A stretch of 36,612 nt of DNA from Deltaproteobacteria bacterium (GTDB taxonomy: Bacteria > Myxococcota_A > Bradymonadia > REDH01). Below the pieces are notes generated by a model that saw only the letters and a program-made list of their open reading frames with translations, made no database searches and was not told the origin of the DNA. The stretch covers positions 1 through 36,612 of the forward strand of contig JABMMX010000034.1 of the NCBI GenBank assembly GCA_013205435.1, written 5' to 3'. Each line of letters starts with the position of its first letter. The first letter of the stretch is position 1. Below, one piece after another: positions 25,725 to 36,612 of this stretch. A program made the translations under genes and the position numbers.

Positions 25725-28700
25725 CTACGGGCAGTGGGTGGCGACGATTTCGGAGCGAATCGGTGTGATCGGGCGGACCTCCAGCTGGGTTTCGATGCGG
25801 CTCCGAAGCGCCTCCACATGGGAGATGATGCCGACCGCGGTGTCGCGCTGCTTGAGCTTCTCGAGGGTCTGGATGGCGGTCTCCAGGGAGGCGCTGTCGA
25901 GGGTTCCGAAGCCCTCGTCGAGCAGGAGGGTCTCGATGGAGAGGGTCTCGCCCCGCTCGGAGGCGAGGCCGAGCGCGAGGGCGAGCGAGCAGAGGAAGGA
26001 CTCGCCGCCGGAGATGAGGTTGATGCCGCGGGGCGCATCGGCGTGGAAGGCGTCGATGAGGTGGAAGTCGAGCGAGTGGGTTCCGTCGGCGTTGAAGCTC
26101 TGGCGGAAGGAGTAGCGGGCATCGAGCTTACTCAACCAGATGTTGGCGGCGCGGATGACCCGCTCAAGGTTGAGCGCCTGTGCAGCCTTGTGGAAGGCTG
26201 CGCCATTGCCGGCGCCGATGAGGTCGTAGATGAGCTTCCACTGACCGAAGAGGGCCTCCGCAGCTGCGAGCGCGACCTGGCGATCGGCCTGCAGGGCGAT
26301 GGTCTTCCGCGCCTCCTCAAGGGCGCCGATGAGCCGCGAGACCTCGGCGAGGGCAGCAACGATGAGGCCCTGCAGACGGAGGGCCTCTTCGGAGGCCGCG
26401 GCAGAGCTGTCGAAAGAGCCTGGCACAGAGGTCGCGCGATGGCCGGCGACGGCCGCGACGGCCTCTACCAGCGCTTCGCGTGCGGCACGGAGCCTCTCTT
26501 CGGCCGTTGCGAGGCGCTGCGTCGCATCGGAGAGCTCGGCGGGCGTACGGAGATCGGCGATGAAGAGATCGAGGTGGCGGCCTGCATCGAGCAGGCCCCT
26601 GTCGCGGAGGGCGCGGGCGGTCTCGGCCTTCGCGATTGCCTCGGAAGCAGCGTCCAGAAGCTGCCGGTGCAGGGTTGCCTCACGGGTCAGATCGAGCTGA
26701 AGGGCCGACAGGATCTCTGCCTCCTTCTTGAGCTGCGCCTCGGCCTTGGCGAGCGCGGCGGCGGCCTCGTTCACCACCAGGCCGGGCAACCTGCCGGACC
26801 AGCGCGACGCGACCTGCAGCATGGCAGACGCCAGCGCTGCCTCTGCAGCCGAGACCTCTGCGGCGGCAGTCGCGACCGCGGCGGCGAGCCCGGAAGCGGC
26901 CTCACGGAACTCAGCGACAGCCTTCGCGGCGATGGCCAGCAGCGCCTGCTGGCTGACTACTTCCGCGGCGGCGGTGGTGGCCCTGTGCAGCTGCTCCTGC
27001 ACCGCCTTGAGGCGGGCATCGGCGTCGAGTTCGGACGAGCGGAGCGCGGGCAGCGGGAGCCAGGCGCATGAAGCGGAGAGCGACTGCTCCGCGGCCGTGC
27101 GGGAGGCCGCATAGGCCTCGAGCTCAGCCTTCAGCGCCTCGGGCAGACCGGCGGCGGTCAGGCCGAGCTCGGTCGCCCGCGTCGCGAGTGCAGAGGAGGC
27201 GTCGGAGAGCTGACGCTCCGCCTCCGTCACCTGGTTCCGACGCTGCGAGAGTGCGCCCGCTACCCGGTGCAGGAGAGCCTGCGCCGCCGAGAGCTCCGCC
27301 TGCCGTCCGTCGCGCGCCAGATTGCGTTGCTGCCACTCGCGGGCAGCGGCCTCGATCTCACGCACGCGGTCAGAGACTGGCGCGCCCGCAAAGGGGTGCT
27401 CTGTTGCCCCGCAAAGCGCACAGGCCTCGCCGAGCTGAAGCAGATGACGATGCTGCTCGATGCTCGCCAGCTTCTGGAGCAGGCCAAGCTGTCGTTCGCC
27501 GTCGGCCACTGCCTGCATGGAGGCACGGTGACGCTCCTCGGCGGCGCCAACCTGCAGGGCCGCAGCCTCCTGCTCCTGCGTGAGTATGGCCGCCGCAGCC
27601 TGCTCCTTGAGGAGCGACTGCTCGGCCTGCGCCACCTGCTTCACGAGCTCCAGCGACTGCTGGCGCTGGGTGACGATTGGCAGCTCTGCCACCACTGCCT
27701 TGAAGGCTGTGCTCGCACGCTCCAGCGAGGCGACATCGGCCTCTCGGTTGCGCCAGGCCTCGAAGCTCTCCGAGGCCGTCAGCGCGGCGGTCACCTTGGA
27801 CTGCTGGAGGCTCTCGACTGCCTCAGACTGTGCCACCCTTTCGACCGCGACCTTGGCCGTGGCAGAAGCCGTTGCATGCTGCTTCACGGCGACCTCGAGG
27901 GCCTGTGAGGCAGCGGCGGCCGCAGCGTGGAGCGCCTGCACCGCGGGGAGCTCCTCGAGCACCTTGTCGTTCGCAGCACGCGCGGTCTCGACCGTCGCGG
28001 TTGCAGCGGCCTGCGCGACACCGGAGGCCTCAGCGCGCTGGCGCAGGAGGGCAATCTTGGCCTCGAGCTGCTGGGCCTCTCCCTGCTTCTGGGCTGCCTC
28101 GGCGAGGCCCTGCTGCGCGGCCTCATGATGAGGGATCAGCGATGCAGTCGCATCATATCGGGTCGACCAATCGCGAAGCGGCTGGAGCTCCTGGTGTCCG
28201 GTCTCCGCGAGCGCCTTCGAGGCCTCGGCGCTGCCGACCGCGAGCTCGCGCAGCGCGAGCTCCTTCCACCAGTTCACCCCGGCGGTCGCGACCGTCTCTT
28301 CGGTCGTCAGGCGGGCAGCCTCGGCCCTGTGCGCGTCCTGCTGACGGAGGTTCTCGGCGACGGCCTCGTCGCTCCATGGAGCGGCGCCCTTCATCTCGGT
28401 CTTGATGCGCTCCACCTCTTGGTTGGACAAGCGGTGCCGTTCGGATGCCTGCAGGCCAATCCTGCGGAACTCCTTGGTTCCGGTGAGCCCCTCCAGCATG
28501 TTGGCACGCTCTTCGGCGTCGGCCGTGAGCAATGCCGCGAACTGCCCCTGTGCGAGCAGCACGCTGCGCCGGAACTGCTGGCTGTTGAGCCCGCCGAGCG
28601 CCTCTTCGAAGGGGGCCTTGAACTCCTTCTCCTTGGTGCTCGATACGCTGAGGCCGCCGGCCTTGTCGGTGTAGTCCGGGTTCAGTTCGACGAGCAGGCG

Positions 28701-29096
28701 GCGGGTGTCGGACCACTTGGGCGGGTTGCCTTTGCGGACGGCCACACGCTCCACATACCAGCCGGCCCGGAAGTAGCGGCGGGAGCCACGGCTGAGGGTG
28801 GAGAAGATGAGCTCCGCAGAGGCCAACGAGGCGCCGCGAGAGATGATCTGGCGCGGGTCGTTGAGCTTGAGTTCGTTGAGCTCGAGCTGCTTCTGCTTGC
28901 CCTGCTCCACCTTCGAGATACGGGCCGTCTCGTCGTAGAGGGCGAGCGTGATCGCATCGAGGATGGTCGTCTTGCCGGCGCCTGTGGGGCCGTGGATGAG
29001 GAGCGGCGAGCCCTCATTGAACAGGGCGTCGAAATTGACGATCTGCTCTCCCGTGATGGTGGTGAGATTGCGGATGGTGAGACGGTGAAACTTCAT
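25725..29096 (-). CDS. sbcC: Exonuclease subunit SbcC (SMC-like ATPase)
   Basis: 1123 aa: Walker A GPTGAGKTTILDAI, zinc-hook CALCGATEHPFAG, C-terminal ISGGESFLCSLALALGLA and LLLDEGFGTLD. Confidence 0.94.
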   Translation of the reverse strand: MKFHRLTIRNLTTITGEQIVNFDALFNEGSPLLIHGPTGAGKTTILDAITLALYDETARISKVEQGKQKQLELNELKLNDPRQIISRGASLASAELIFSTLSRGSRRYFRAGWYVERVAVRKGNPPKWSDTRRLLVELNPDYTDKAGGLSVSSTKEKEFKAPFEEALGGLNSQQFRRSVLLAQGQFAALLTADAEERANMLEGLTGTKEFRRIGLQASERHRLSNQEVERIKTEMKGAAPWSDEAVAENLRQQDAHRAEAARLTTEETVATAGVNWWKELALRELAVGSAEASKALAETGHQELQPLRDWSTRYDATASLIPHHEAAQQGLAEAAQKQGEAQQLEAKIALLRQRAEASGVAQAAATATVETARAANDKVLEELPAVQALHAAAAAASQALEVAVKQHATASATAKVAVERVAQSEAVESLQQSKVTAALTASESFEAWRNREADVASLERASTAFKAVVAELPIVTQRQQSLELVKQVAQAEQSLLKEQAAAAILTQEQEAAALQVGAAEERHRASMQAVADGERQLGLLQKLASIEQHRHLLQLGEACALCGATEHPFAGAPVSDRVREIEAAAREWQQRNLARDGRQAELSAAQALLHRVAGALSQRRNQVTEAERQLSDASSALATRATELGLTAAGLPEALKAELEAYAASRTAAEQSLSASCAWLPLPALRSSELDADARLKAVQEQLHRATTAAAEVVSQQALLAIAAKAVAEFREAASGLAAAVATAAAEVSAAEAALASAMLQVASRWSGRLPGLVVNEAAAALAKAEAQLKKEAEILSALQLDLTREATLHRQLLDAASEAIAKAETARALRDRGLLDAGRHLDLFIADLRTPAELSDATQRLATAEERLRAAREALVEAVAAVAGHRATSVPGSFDSSAAASEEALRLQGLIVAALAEVSRLIGALEEARKTIALQADRQVALAAAEALFGQWKLIYDLIGAGNGAAFHKAAQALNLERVIRAANIWLSKLDARYSFRQSFNADGTHSLDFHLIDAFHADAPRGINLISGGESFLCSLALALGLASERGETLSIETLLLDEGFGTLDSASLETAIQTLEKLKQRDTAVGIISHVEALRSRIETQLEVRPITPIRSEIVATHCP

Positions 29097-29104
29097 TGGG
29101 AACC

Positions 29105-30346
29105 CTATTCGCCGGCAGAGATGGTACGGAACAGTTCGAGGAGTTGGTCGGAGGGCTGCTCTTTGTGCTTCGCCTTGAACATGCGGGCGAAGAGCTGCTC
29201 GGGCGTCACCTGCTCGAGCGGTGTAAGAGGGTCCGGGCCTGGCCCGATGACTGTGCCCGGCAGCTGCTTGCGGTGCCCGATCTTGATGGGCCGCGGCTCG
29301 GGCAGCGCTGCGATGGCCGCATCAATCGCGCTGTCGCCGTGGAGTTCGTGCTGCTCCACGGTCTGCTGGATATCGAGCAGCGTTGGGAGCTGGGTTGGGG
29401 CGAGGTTGGCAATCTTCGCGCAGATCTCCGGACCGTGACCGGTGAGTGTGAGCAGCGCCCGGTCTTGCGGCACCTCCACCAGCTCATGCCGCACCGTACC
29501 ATCGGCCTCCACCTCGAGCAGGGTGACGCTGTGTGGCCGCCCGGCCTCCTGGTGGTCGAGCGCGACGGGGCTACCAGCGTAGCGGATCGGCGGCGCGCTG
29601 CTGACGGCGTAGGCGCGATGGATGTGACCAAGCGCGACGTAGCAGCAGCCTGCGCCGAAGATGTCGGTGGAGAGGCCCTGCAGTCCGCCAACGCCCTCCC
29701 ACGAGTGGATGCGCCGGAGCTGCTTGTCTTCGGTAGCCGGCTTGCCCACCGTGAGGTGACCCATCGCGATGCGCGGCCGGCTTGGGAAGCGCTCCGCGGC
29801 GACCTCAGCGAGCCGCTTGTAGCAGCCGCCAATCGCCTGCTCGGCCCGCTCCTGCGACTCGGCCTGTCCCTCCATGCCCGGAGGCACGCTGCCGAGGTGG
29901 TAGGGCTGCACGAAGGGGACGGCGGCGATGACGAGGCCGGGGTGGCTGGCGTCGCGCGCCTCGAAGGAGAGCAGCGCCTGCTCCCAGCTCTCGGGGTCGG
30001 CGCTGAGCTGTCCGATGACGGTGGCGTTCACCCAGCGGAGCGGCTCCTTGGGAGCGGCCAGGTTGCGGGCCGCATCGTGGTTGCCGGCGGTGATGACCAC
30101 ATGGACCGTCTGCGGCAGCGAGCGGAGGCTAGAGAGGAAGTCGTAGTAGAGCTTCATGGCTTCGGAAGAGGGCATCTCTCGGTCGAAGATGTCGCCCGAG
30201 ACGAGCAGCAGCTCGATCTCGCGGGAGACAATGAGCTCACGCAGCCAGGCCAGGAAGCGGCGCTGGTCTTCGGCGCGTGAGACGCCGTTGTTGGAGAAGC
30301 CGAGATGCCAGTCGGCGGTATGGAGCACTCTCATGGATGAAGGCAT
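29105..30346 (-). CDS. sbcD: Exonuclease subunit SbcD
   Basis: MRVLHTADWHLGF, LLVSGDIFDREMPS, ITAGNHDAARN, LGHIHRA metallophosphoesterase motifs. 8 bp from sbcC. Start at 30346 (MPSSM) or 30334 (MRVL). Confidence 0.94.
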   Translation of the reverse strand: MPSSMRVLHTADWHLGFSNNGVSRAEDQRRFLAWLRELIVSREIELLLVSGDIFDREMPSSEAMKLYYDFLSSLRSLPQTVHVVITAGNHDAARNLAAPKEPLRWVNATVIGQLSADPESWEQALLSFEARDASHPGLVIAAVPFVQPYHLGSVPPGMEGQAESQERAEQAIGGCYKRLAEVAAERFPSRPRIAMGHLTVGKPATEDKQLRRIHSWEGVGGLQGLSTDIFGAGCCYVALGHIHRAYAVSSAPPIRYAGSPVALDHQEAGRPHSVTLLEVEADGTVRHELVEVPQDRALLTLTGHGPEICAKIANLAPTQLPTLLDIQQTVEQHELHGDSAIDAAIAALPEPRPIKIGHRKQLPGTVIGPGPDPLTPLEQVTPEQLFARMFKAKHKEQPSDQLLELFRTISAGE

Positions 30347-30635
30347 GACAAACCTGGTGGAGGGAGGGAGCGCTATGGTGAACACCTTTTCAGGTACCGC
30401 AAGTGCAGGCGCGAGATTGTTGTTTGCGCATCATCACATTGATTTCATTCTGTATTTGTAAGATTCACACCTCCGGTCAGAGAGATCTATGGTCCTGGCT
30501 GGACAGCGCCGCGGAGGGGGGTGGGCATCGCGGCGGAGGGGTTGCATACGGAGCCGGCTTTCGCTCCGCACGGTGCCGGTGGCTTGACGAACCGCCACGG
30601 TTGCAGCAGCAGGGGCAACCCCCATTTGAGGACCG

Positions 30636-31556
30636 ATGACGCTCTACGCCTCCATCACCGAGCCGGTCGGCGACACGCCGCTTGTTGCCCTGCAGCGGAT
30701 TGGCGCAGGCCTGCCAGGCCGTCTCTTTGTGAAGGTGGAGTTCTTCAACCCGCTGTCGAGCGTGAAGGACCGCATCGGGCTCGCGATGGTGCGGGATGCC
30801 GAGGAGCGCGGGCGGCTGTTGCCGGGCGGCAGCATCGTCGAGGCGACCTCGGGCAACACGGGCATCGCGCTGGCCTTCATCTGCGCGGCGCGCGGCTACC
30901 GGCTCACGCTGACCATGCCCGACAACGCGAGCACGGAGCGGCGCAAGCTCCTGCTCCACCTTGGCGCGCGGGTCGAGCTCACACCGGCTGCTCGCGGCAT
31001 GATGGGCGCGGTCGATCGCGCTCGGGCCATCCTCCGCGAAGAGCCCGGCTCGTTGATGCTGCAGCAGTTCGAGAACCCCGCCAACCCCGCCGCCCACGAA
31101 GCTACGACAGGGCCGGAGATCTGGACCGACCTGCAGGGCAAGGTGGACTGCTTCGTGGCAGGCGTTGGCACGGGCGGAACGCTGACGGGGGTGTCGCGCT
31201 TTCTGCGGCGGCACAACCCTTCGCTCCGGGTCGTCGCGGTGGAGCCCGACAAGTGTGCCGTGCTCAGCGGCAAGCCTCCGGGACCGCATGCAATCGAGGG
31301 CATTGGCGCCGGCTTTGTACCCGCCAATCTCGACCGCTCGCTCCTCGACGAGGTCGCGTTAGTGAAGGCGGAACAGGCCTTCGCTGCGGCACGCAGGCTT
31401 GCGCGTGAAGAGGGCATCTTGGGCGGCATCTCGAGCGGCGCAAACCTGCACGCGGCGCTGGCCGTCGCGGCGCGGCCGGAGATGGCCGGCAAGAACATCG
31501 TCACGGTGGTCTGCTCCTGTGGCGAGCGCTACCTCTCCACGCCGCTTTTCGGATAG
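30636..31556 (+). CDS. cysK: Cysteine synthase (O-acetylserine sulfhydrylase)
   Basis: 306 aa: VGDTPLVALQRI, NPLSSVKDRIGLAM (PLP Lys), EATSGNTGIALAF, GTGGTLTGVSRFL, CSCGERYLSTPLF. Confidence 0.93.
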   Translation: MTLYASITEPVGDTPLVALQRIGAGLPGRLFVKVEFFNPLSSVKDRIGLAMVRDAEERGRLLPGGSIVEATSGNTGIALAFICAARGYRLTLTMPDNASTERRKLLLHLGARVELTPAARGMMGAVDRARAILREEPGSLMLQQFENPANPAAHEATTGPEIWTDLQGKVDCFVAGVGTGGTLTGVSRFLRRHNPSLRVVAVEPDKCAVLSGKPPGPHAIEGIGAGFVPANLDRSLLDEVALVKAEQAFAAARRLAREEGILGGISSGANLHAALAVAARPEMAGKNIVTVVCSCGERYLSTPLFG

Positions 31557-31560
31557 CGCC

Positions 31561-32406
31561 ATGGCCGGACTGCTCCTCCAGACTGCGGCGCGCCTGCTCC
31601 GCACCCGCACCCCCTCTGCGCCACCCGATCGTCCCAACGCTGCGGCGCGGGTCACGCTGACGCCCGCTTCGGATGGCCCGCACGATCTCAGCGCGCTGCT
31701 GGAGGTTATCGCCGAAGACATTGAGACCGTCATGCGGCTCGACCCTGCGGCCCGCCACGCGCTCGAGGTGCTGCTCGTCTATCCGGGCCTGCATGCGCTC
31801 TGGCTGCACAGGGCGGCGCACGCGATGTGGCAGCGTGGCTTCGTGCTTGCGCCGCGGCTGCTCGCACATGCGAATCGGCGCTGGACCGGCATCGAGATTC
31901 ACCCAGGCGCACGCTTCGGGCGGCGGGTCTTCATCGACCACGGCATGGGCATCGTCATCGGCGAAACCGCCACCGTCGGCGACGACTGCCTGCTCTACAA
32001 AGGGGTGGTCCTGGGCGGCACCTCGCTCGAGCGGAAGGAGCGCCATCCGACCCTCGGTCGAGGCGTTGTTGTGGGCACCAACGCGAGCGTGCTTGGCCCC
32101 ATCCATCTGGGCGATGGCGCGAAGGTTGGCTCGAACTCCGTCGTCATCCGTGATGTGCCCGAGGGCGCAACGGTTGTCGGCGTGCCGGGCCGCGTCGTGA
32201 CCTCCGAGAAGTCGATCGTGCGCCAGGGGCTCGACCACGCCAATCTCCCCGACCCGATCGCGCAGCTCATCACCCGGCTCATGGACAACATCGAGACGCT
32301 CGAGACGCGGCTGGCGGAGGTGGAGCGCGTGAAAGGTACCAAGCGGGGTGCGAAGCTCGCAGGACGCGACCACGAGTTGGCGGCCTTTGAAGGAGACGGA
32401 GAATGA
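31561..32406 (+). CDS. cysE: Serine O-acetyltransferase
   Basis: IEIHPGARFGRRVFIDHGMGIVIGETATVGDDCLLYKGVVLGGTSLERKERHPTLGRGVVVGTNASVLGPIHLGDGAKVGSNSVV: left-handed beta-helix hexapeptides. Start trimmed from the track ORF (31399) to the ATG 4 nt after cysK. Confidence 0.94.
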   Translation: MAGLLLQTAARLLRTRTPSAPPDRPNAAARVTLTPASDGPHDLSALLEVIAEDIETVMRLDPAARHALEVLLVYPGLHALWLHRAAHAMWQRGFVLAPRLLAHANRRWTGIEIHPGARFGRRVFIDHGMGIVIGETATVGDDCLLYKGVVLGGTSLERKERHPTLGRGVVVGTNASVLGPIHLGDGAKVGSNSVVIRDVPEGATVVGVPGRVVTSEKSIVRQGLDHANLPDPIAQLITRLMDNIETLETRLAEVERVKGTKRGAKLAGRDHELAAFEGDGE

Positions 32407-32927
32407 GCCTTGAACTCGTCGAGCTCGGATTTGCTGCGGTCGCGCCGAAGTTCGGCGAGGGCGTTCGTCTCATTGGCGGATTTGTGGGCGGGCCTGTGTT
32501 GCCAGCGCTCCCCGCCGGTTGGGTCGATGTCCGGTTGGTGGTCGCGCTACCGGCTGAACGGATCGCGGGACTGCGCCCCTGGCGCGACAGCATCACGAAG
32601 GTCGTGAAGACCGAGACTGGGCGGACGCTGCAGGTGAATGCTCGGGAGGCCGGCACCTGGGCGCGCATGATGCTGCGCGGTCACGGCGGAACCCTGGCTA
32701 CCATCCACAACGGCCGCATTGCCGGTGGCGATCGGCTGATGTGGACAATGCAAGATATCGTGCTCCGCTGCTGGACAGAAGAGACGCTCTCCTATTTCGA
32801 TGCCGCAGGCCTACCTAAGCCGTCTTGGGATGACTGGCAGTCCCGCGCTCCGAGCTACGAGGGTCGGTTGAGTCTGGTCGAACACTGGCTCAGCGAGTGC
32901 CGGGGTTCAGGCGCTGAACCGCGCTGA
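32403..32927 (+). CDS. Hypothetical protein, 174 aa
   Basis: ATGA overlap with the cysE stop and same strand. No family recognised from sequence. Confidence 0.65.
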   Translation: MSLELVELGFAAVAPKFGEGVRLIGGFVGGPVLPALPAGWVDVRLVVALPAERIAGLRPWRDSITKVVKTETGRTLQVNAREAGTWARMMLRGHGGTLATIHNGRIAGGDRLMWTMQDIVLRCWTEETLSYFDAAGLPKPSWDDWQSRAPSYEGRLSLVEHWLSECRGSGAEPR

Positions 32928-33354
32928 GGGCCACATCCACATGCTCACCGGCGTTGAGCATCGAGTCGAAGGTCTGGGCGAGGCGGCCGTCGGGGCCGAA
33001 GATGAAGGTGGTCCGGCGCGGAATGAGGCCGAGATACTTCTTGAGCCCGAAGGCGCGGTAGAGATCGCCCTTCTCGTCGCAGAGGAGCGCAAAGGGCAGG
33101 CTGTGGTCGGAGGCAAAGCAGGCCTGGCGGTCGGGCGGATCCTGGCTCACGCCTACGATGGTTGCACCGGCTGCTGCGAAGGCCGGAGCCTCGTCGCGGA
33201 ACCGCTTGGCTTCAAGCGTGCAGCCGGGCGTGTTGGCGCGCGGGTAGAAGAAGACGACGAGCGAGCCGAGCGCCCGGAGCTCGGCGCCGGTGACCGTGCG
33301 GCCATCGTGATTCAGGACAGAAAAATCGGGGAATGGCGAGCCGGTCTTGAGCAT
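32890..33354 (-). CDS. PrxQ/BCP-type peroxiredoxin
   Basis: MLKTGSPFPDFSVLNHDGRTVT, FFYPRANTPGCTLEAKRFRDE, IVGVSQDPPDRQACF. Start trimmed from the track ORF (33381). Confidence 0.88.
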   Translation of the reverse strand: MLKTGSPFPDFSVLNHDGRTVTGAELRALGSLVVFFYPRANTPGCTLEAKRFRDEAPAFAAAGATIVGVSQDPPDRQACFASDHSLPFALLCDEKGDLYRAFGLKKYLGLIPRRTTFIFGPDGRLAQTFDSMLNAGEHVDVALSAVQRLNPGTR

Positions 33355-33467
33355 GGCGAAACTCTCGAATGAGGACAGCAAGAGGATGCGGACGCTACCG
33401 AGAAGGTGCGCGATCTGCTAGGGTGGAGCGGCTGCGCAACGCCGCGTAACGAATGGAGTGTTTGCCC

Positions 33468-36612
<3,145 letters not shown>

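Noticed and set aside
27927-29438. 503-aa + ORF (and 25734..27071 +)
   Set aside because: Antisense of sbcC/sbcD, which have clear Walker, zinc-hook and phosphoesterase motifs.
24388-30346. SbcCD plus exonuclease considered as an anti-phage defence island
   Set aside because: sbcC and sbcD look like ordinary housekeeping versions with a standard zinc hook; there are no toxin, sensor, integrase or other defence genes nearby.
30380-30480. AT-rich stretch between sbcD and cysK (ttgatttcattctgtatttgtaagat)
   Set aside because: Probably contains divergent promoters, but the best -35/-10 pair has a spacer of about 14 nt; not specific enough to annotate.

Overview
High-GC bacterial chromosomal window. 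The lipoproteins with Asp/Thr-rich linkers, thrombospondin type 3 (TSP3) repeats and DUF3105 suggest a Myxococcota/Bradymonadales-like organism, but this is inference only. I support about 25 protein-coding genes. Two real genes run off the window edges and are missing from the ORF track: an amidohydrolase lipoprotein on complement(<1..2679), and metH on + from about 33468 to >36612. Most of the content is housekeeping or metabolic: acyl-CoA ligase, a partial meta-cleavage lower pathway (hydrolase, acylating acetaldehyde dehydrogenase, 4-hydroxy-2-oxovalerate aldolase), an NhaD-like antiporter, membrane pyrophosphatase, purF-UPF0316-nudix, a polyferredoxin/FAD-oxidoreductase pair, a DnaQ-like exonuclease, sbcDC, cysK-cysE, a PrxQ-type peroxiredoxin and metH. 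The less ordinary parts are: (i) a lipoprotein that appears to fuse an ATZ/TRZ-type amidohydrolase, TSP3 repeats and an OB-fold-like module; (ii) a Cys/Gly/His-rich lipoprotein ending in a YHS/TRASH-like metal module; (iii) tandem DUF3105 lipoproteins; (iv) a NapH-like polyferredoxin with a Cys-rich insert and an EF-hand-like loop, translationally coupled to an FAD oxidoreductase; (v) a 1165-aa TSP3 protein with duplicated nidogen-like modules. I found no CRISPR array, rRNA, tRNA, transposase, prophage or recognisable defence island. Many long ORFs in the track are antisense shadows of real genes. I do not see convincing evidence for a wholly new system. All family assignments come from reading motifs, with no database search.
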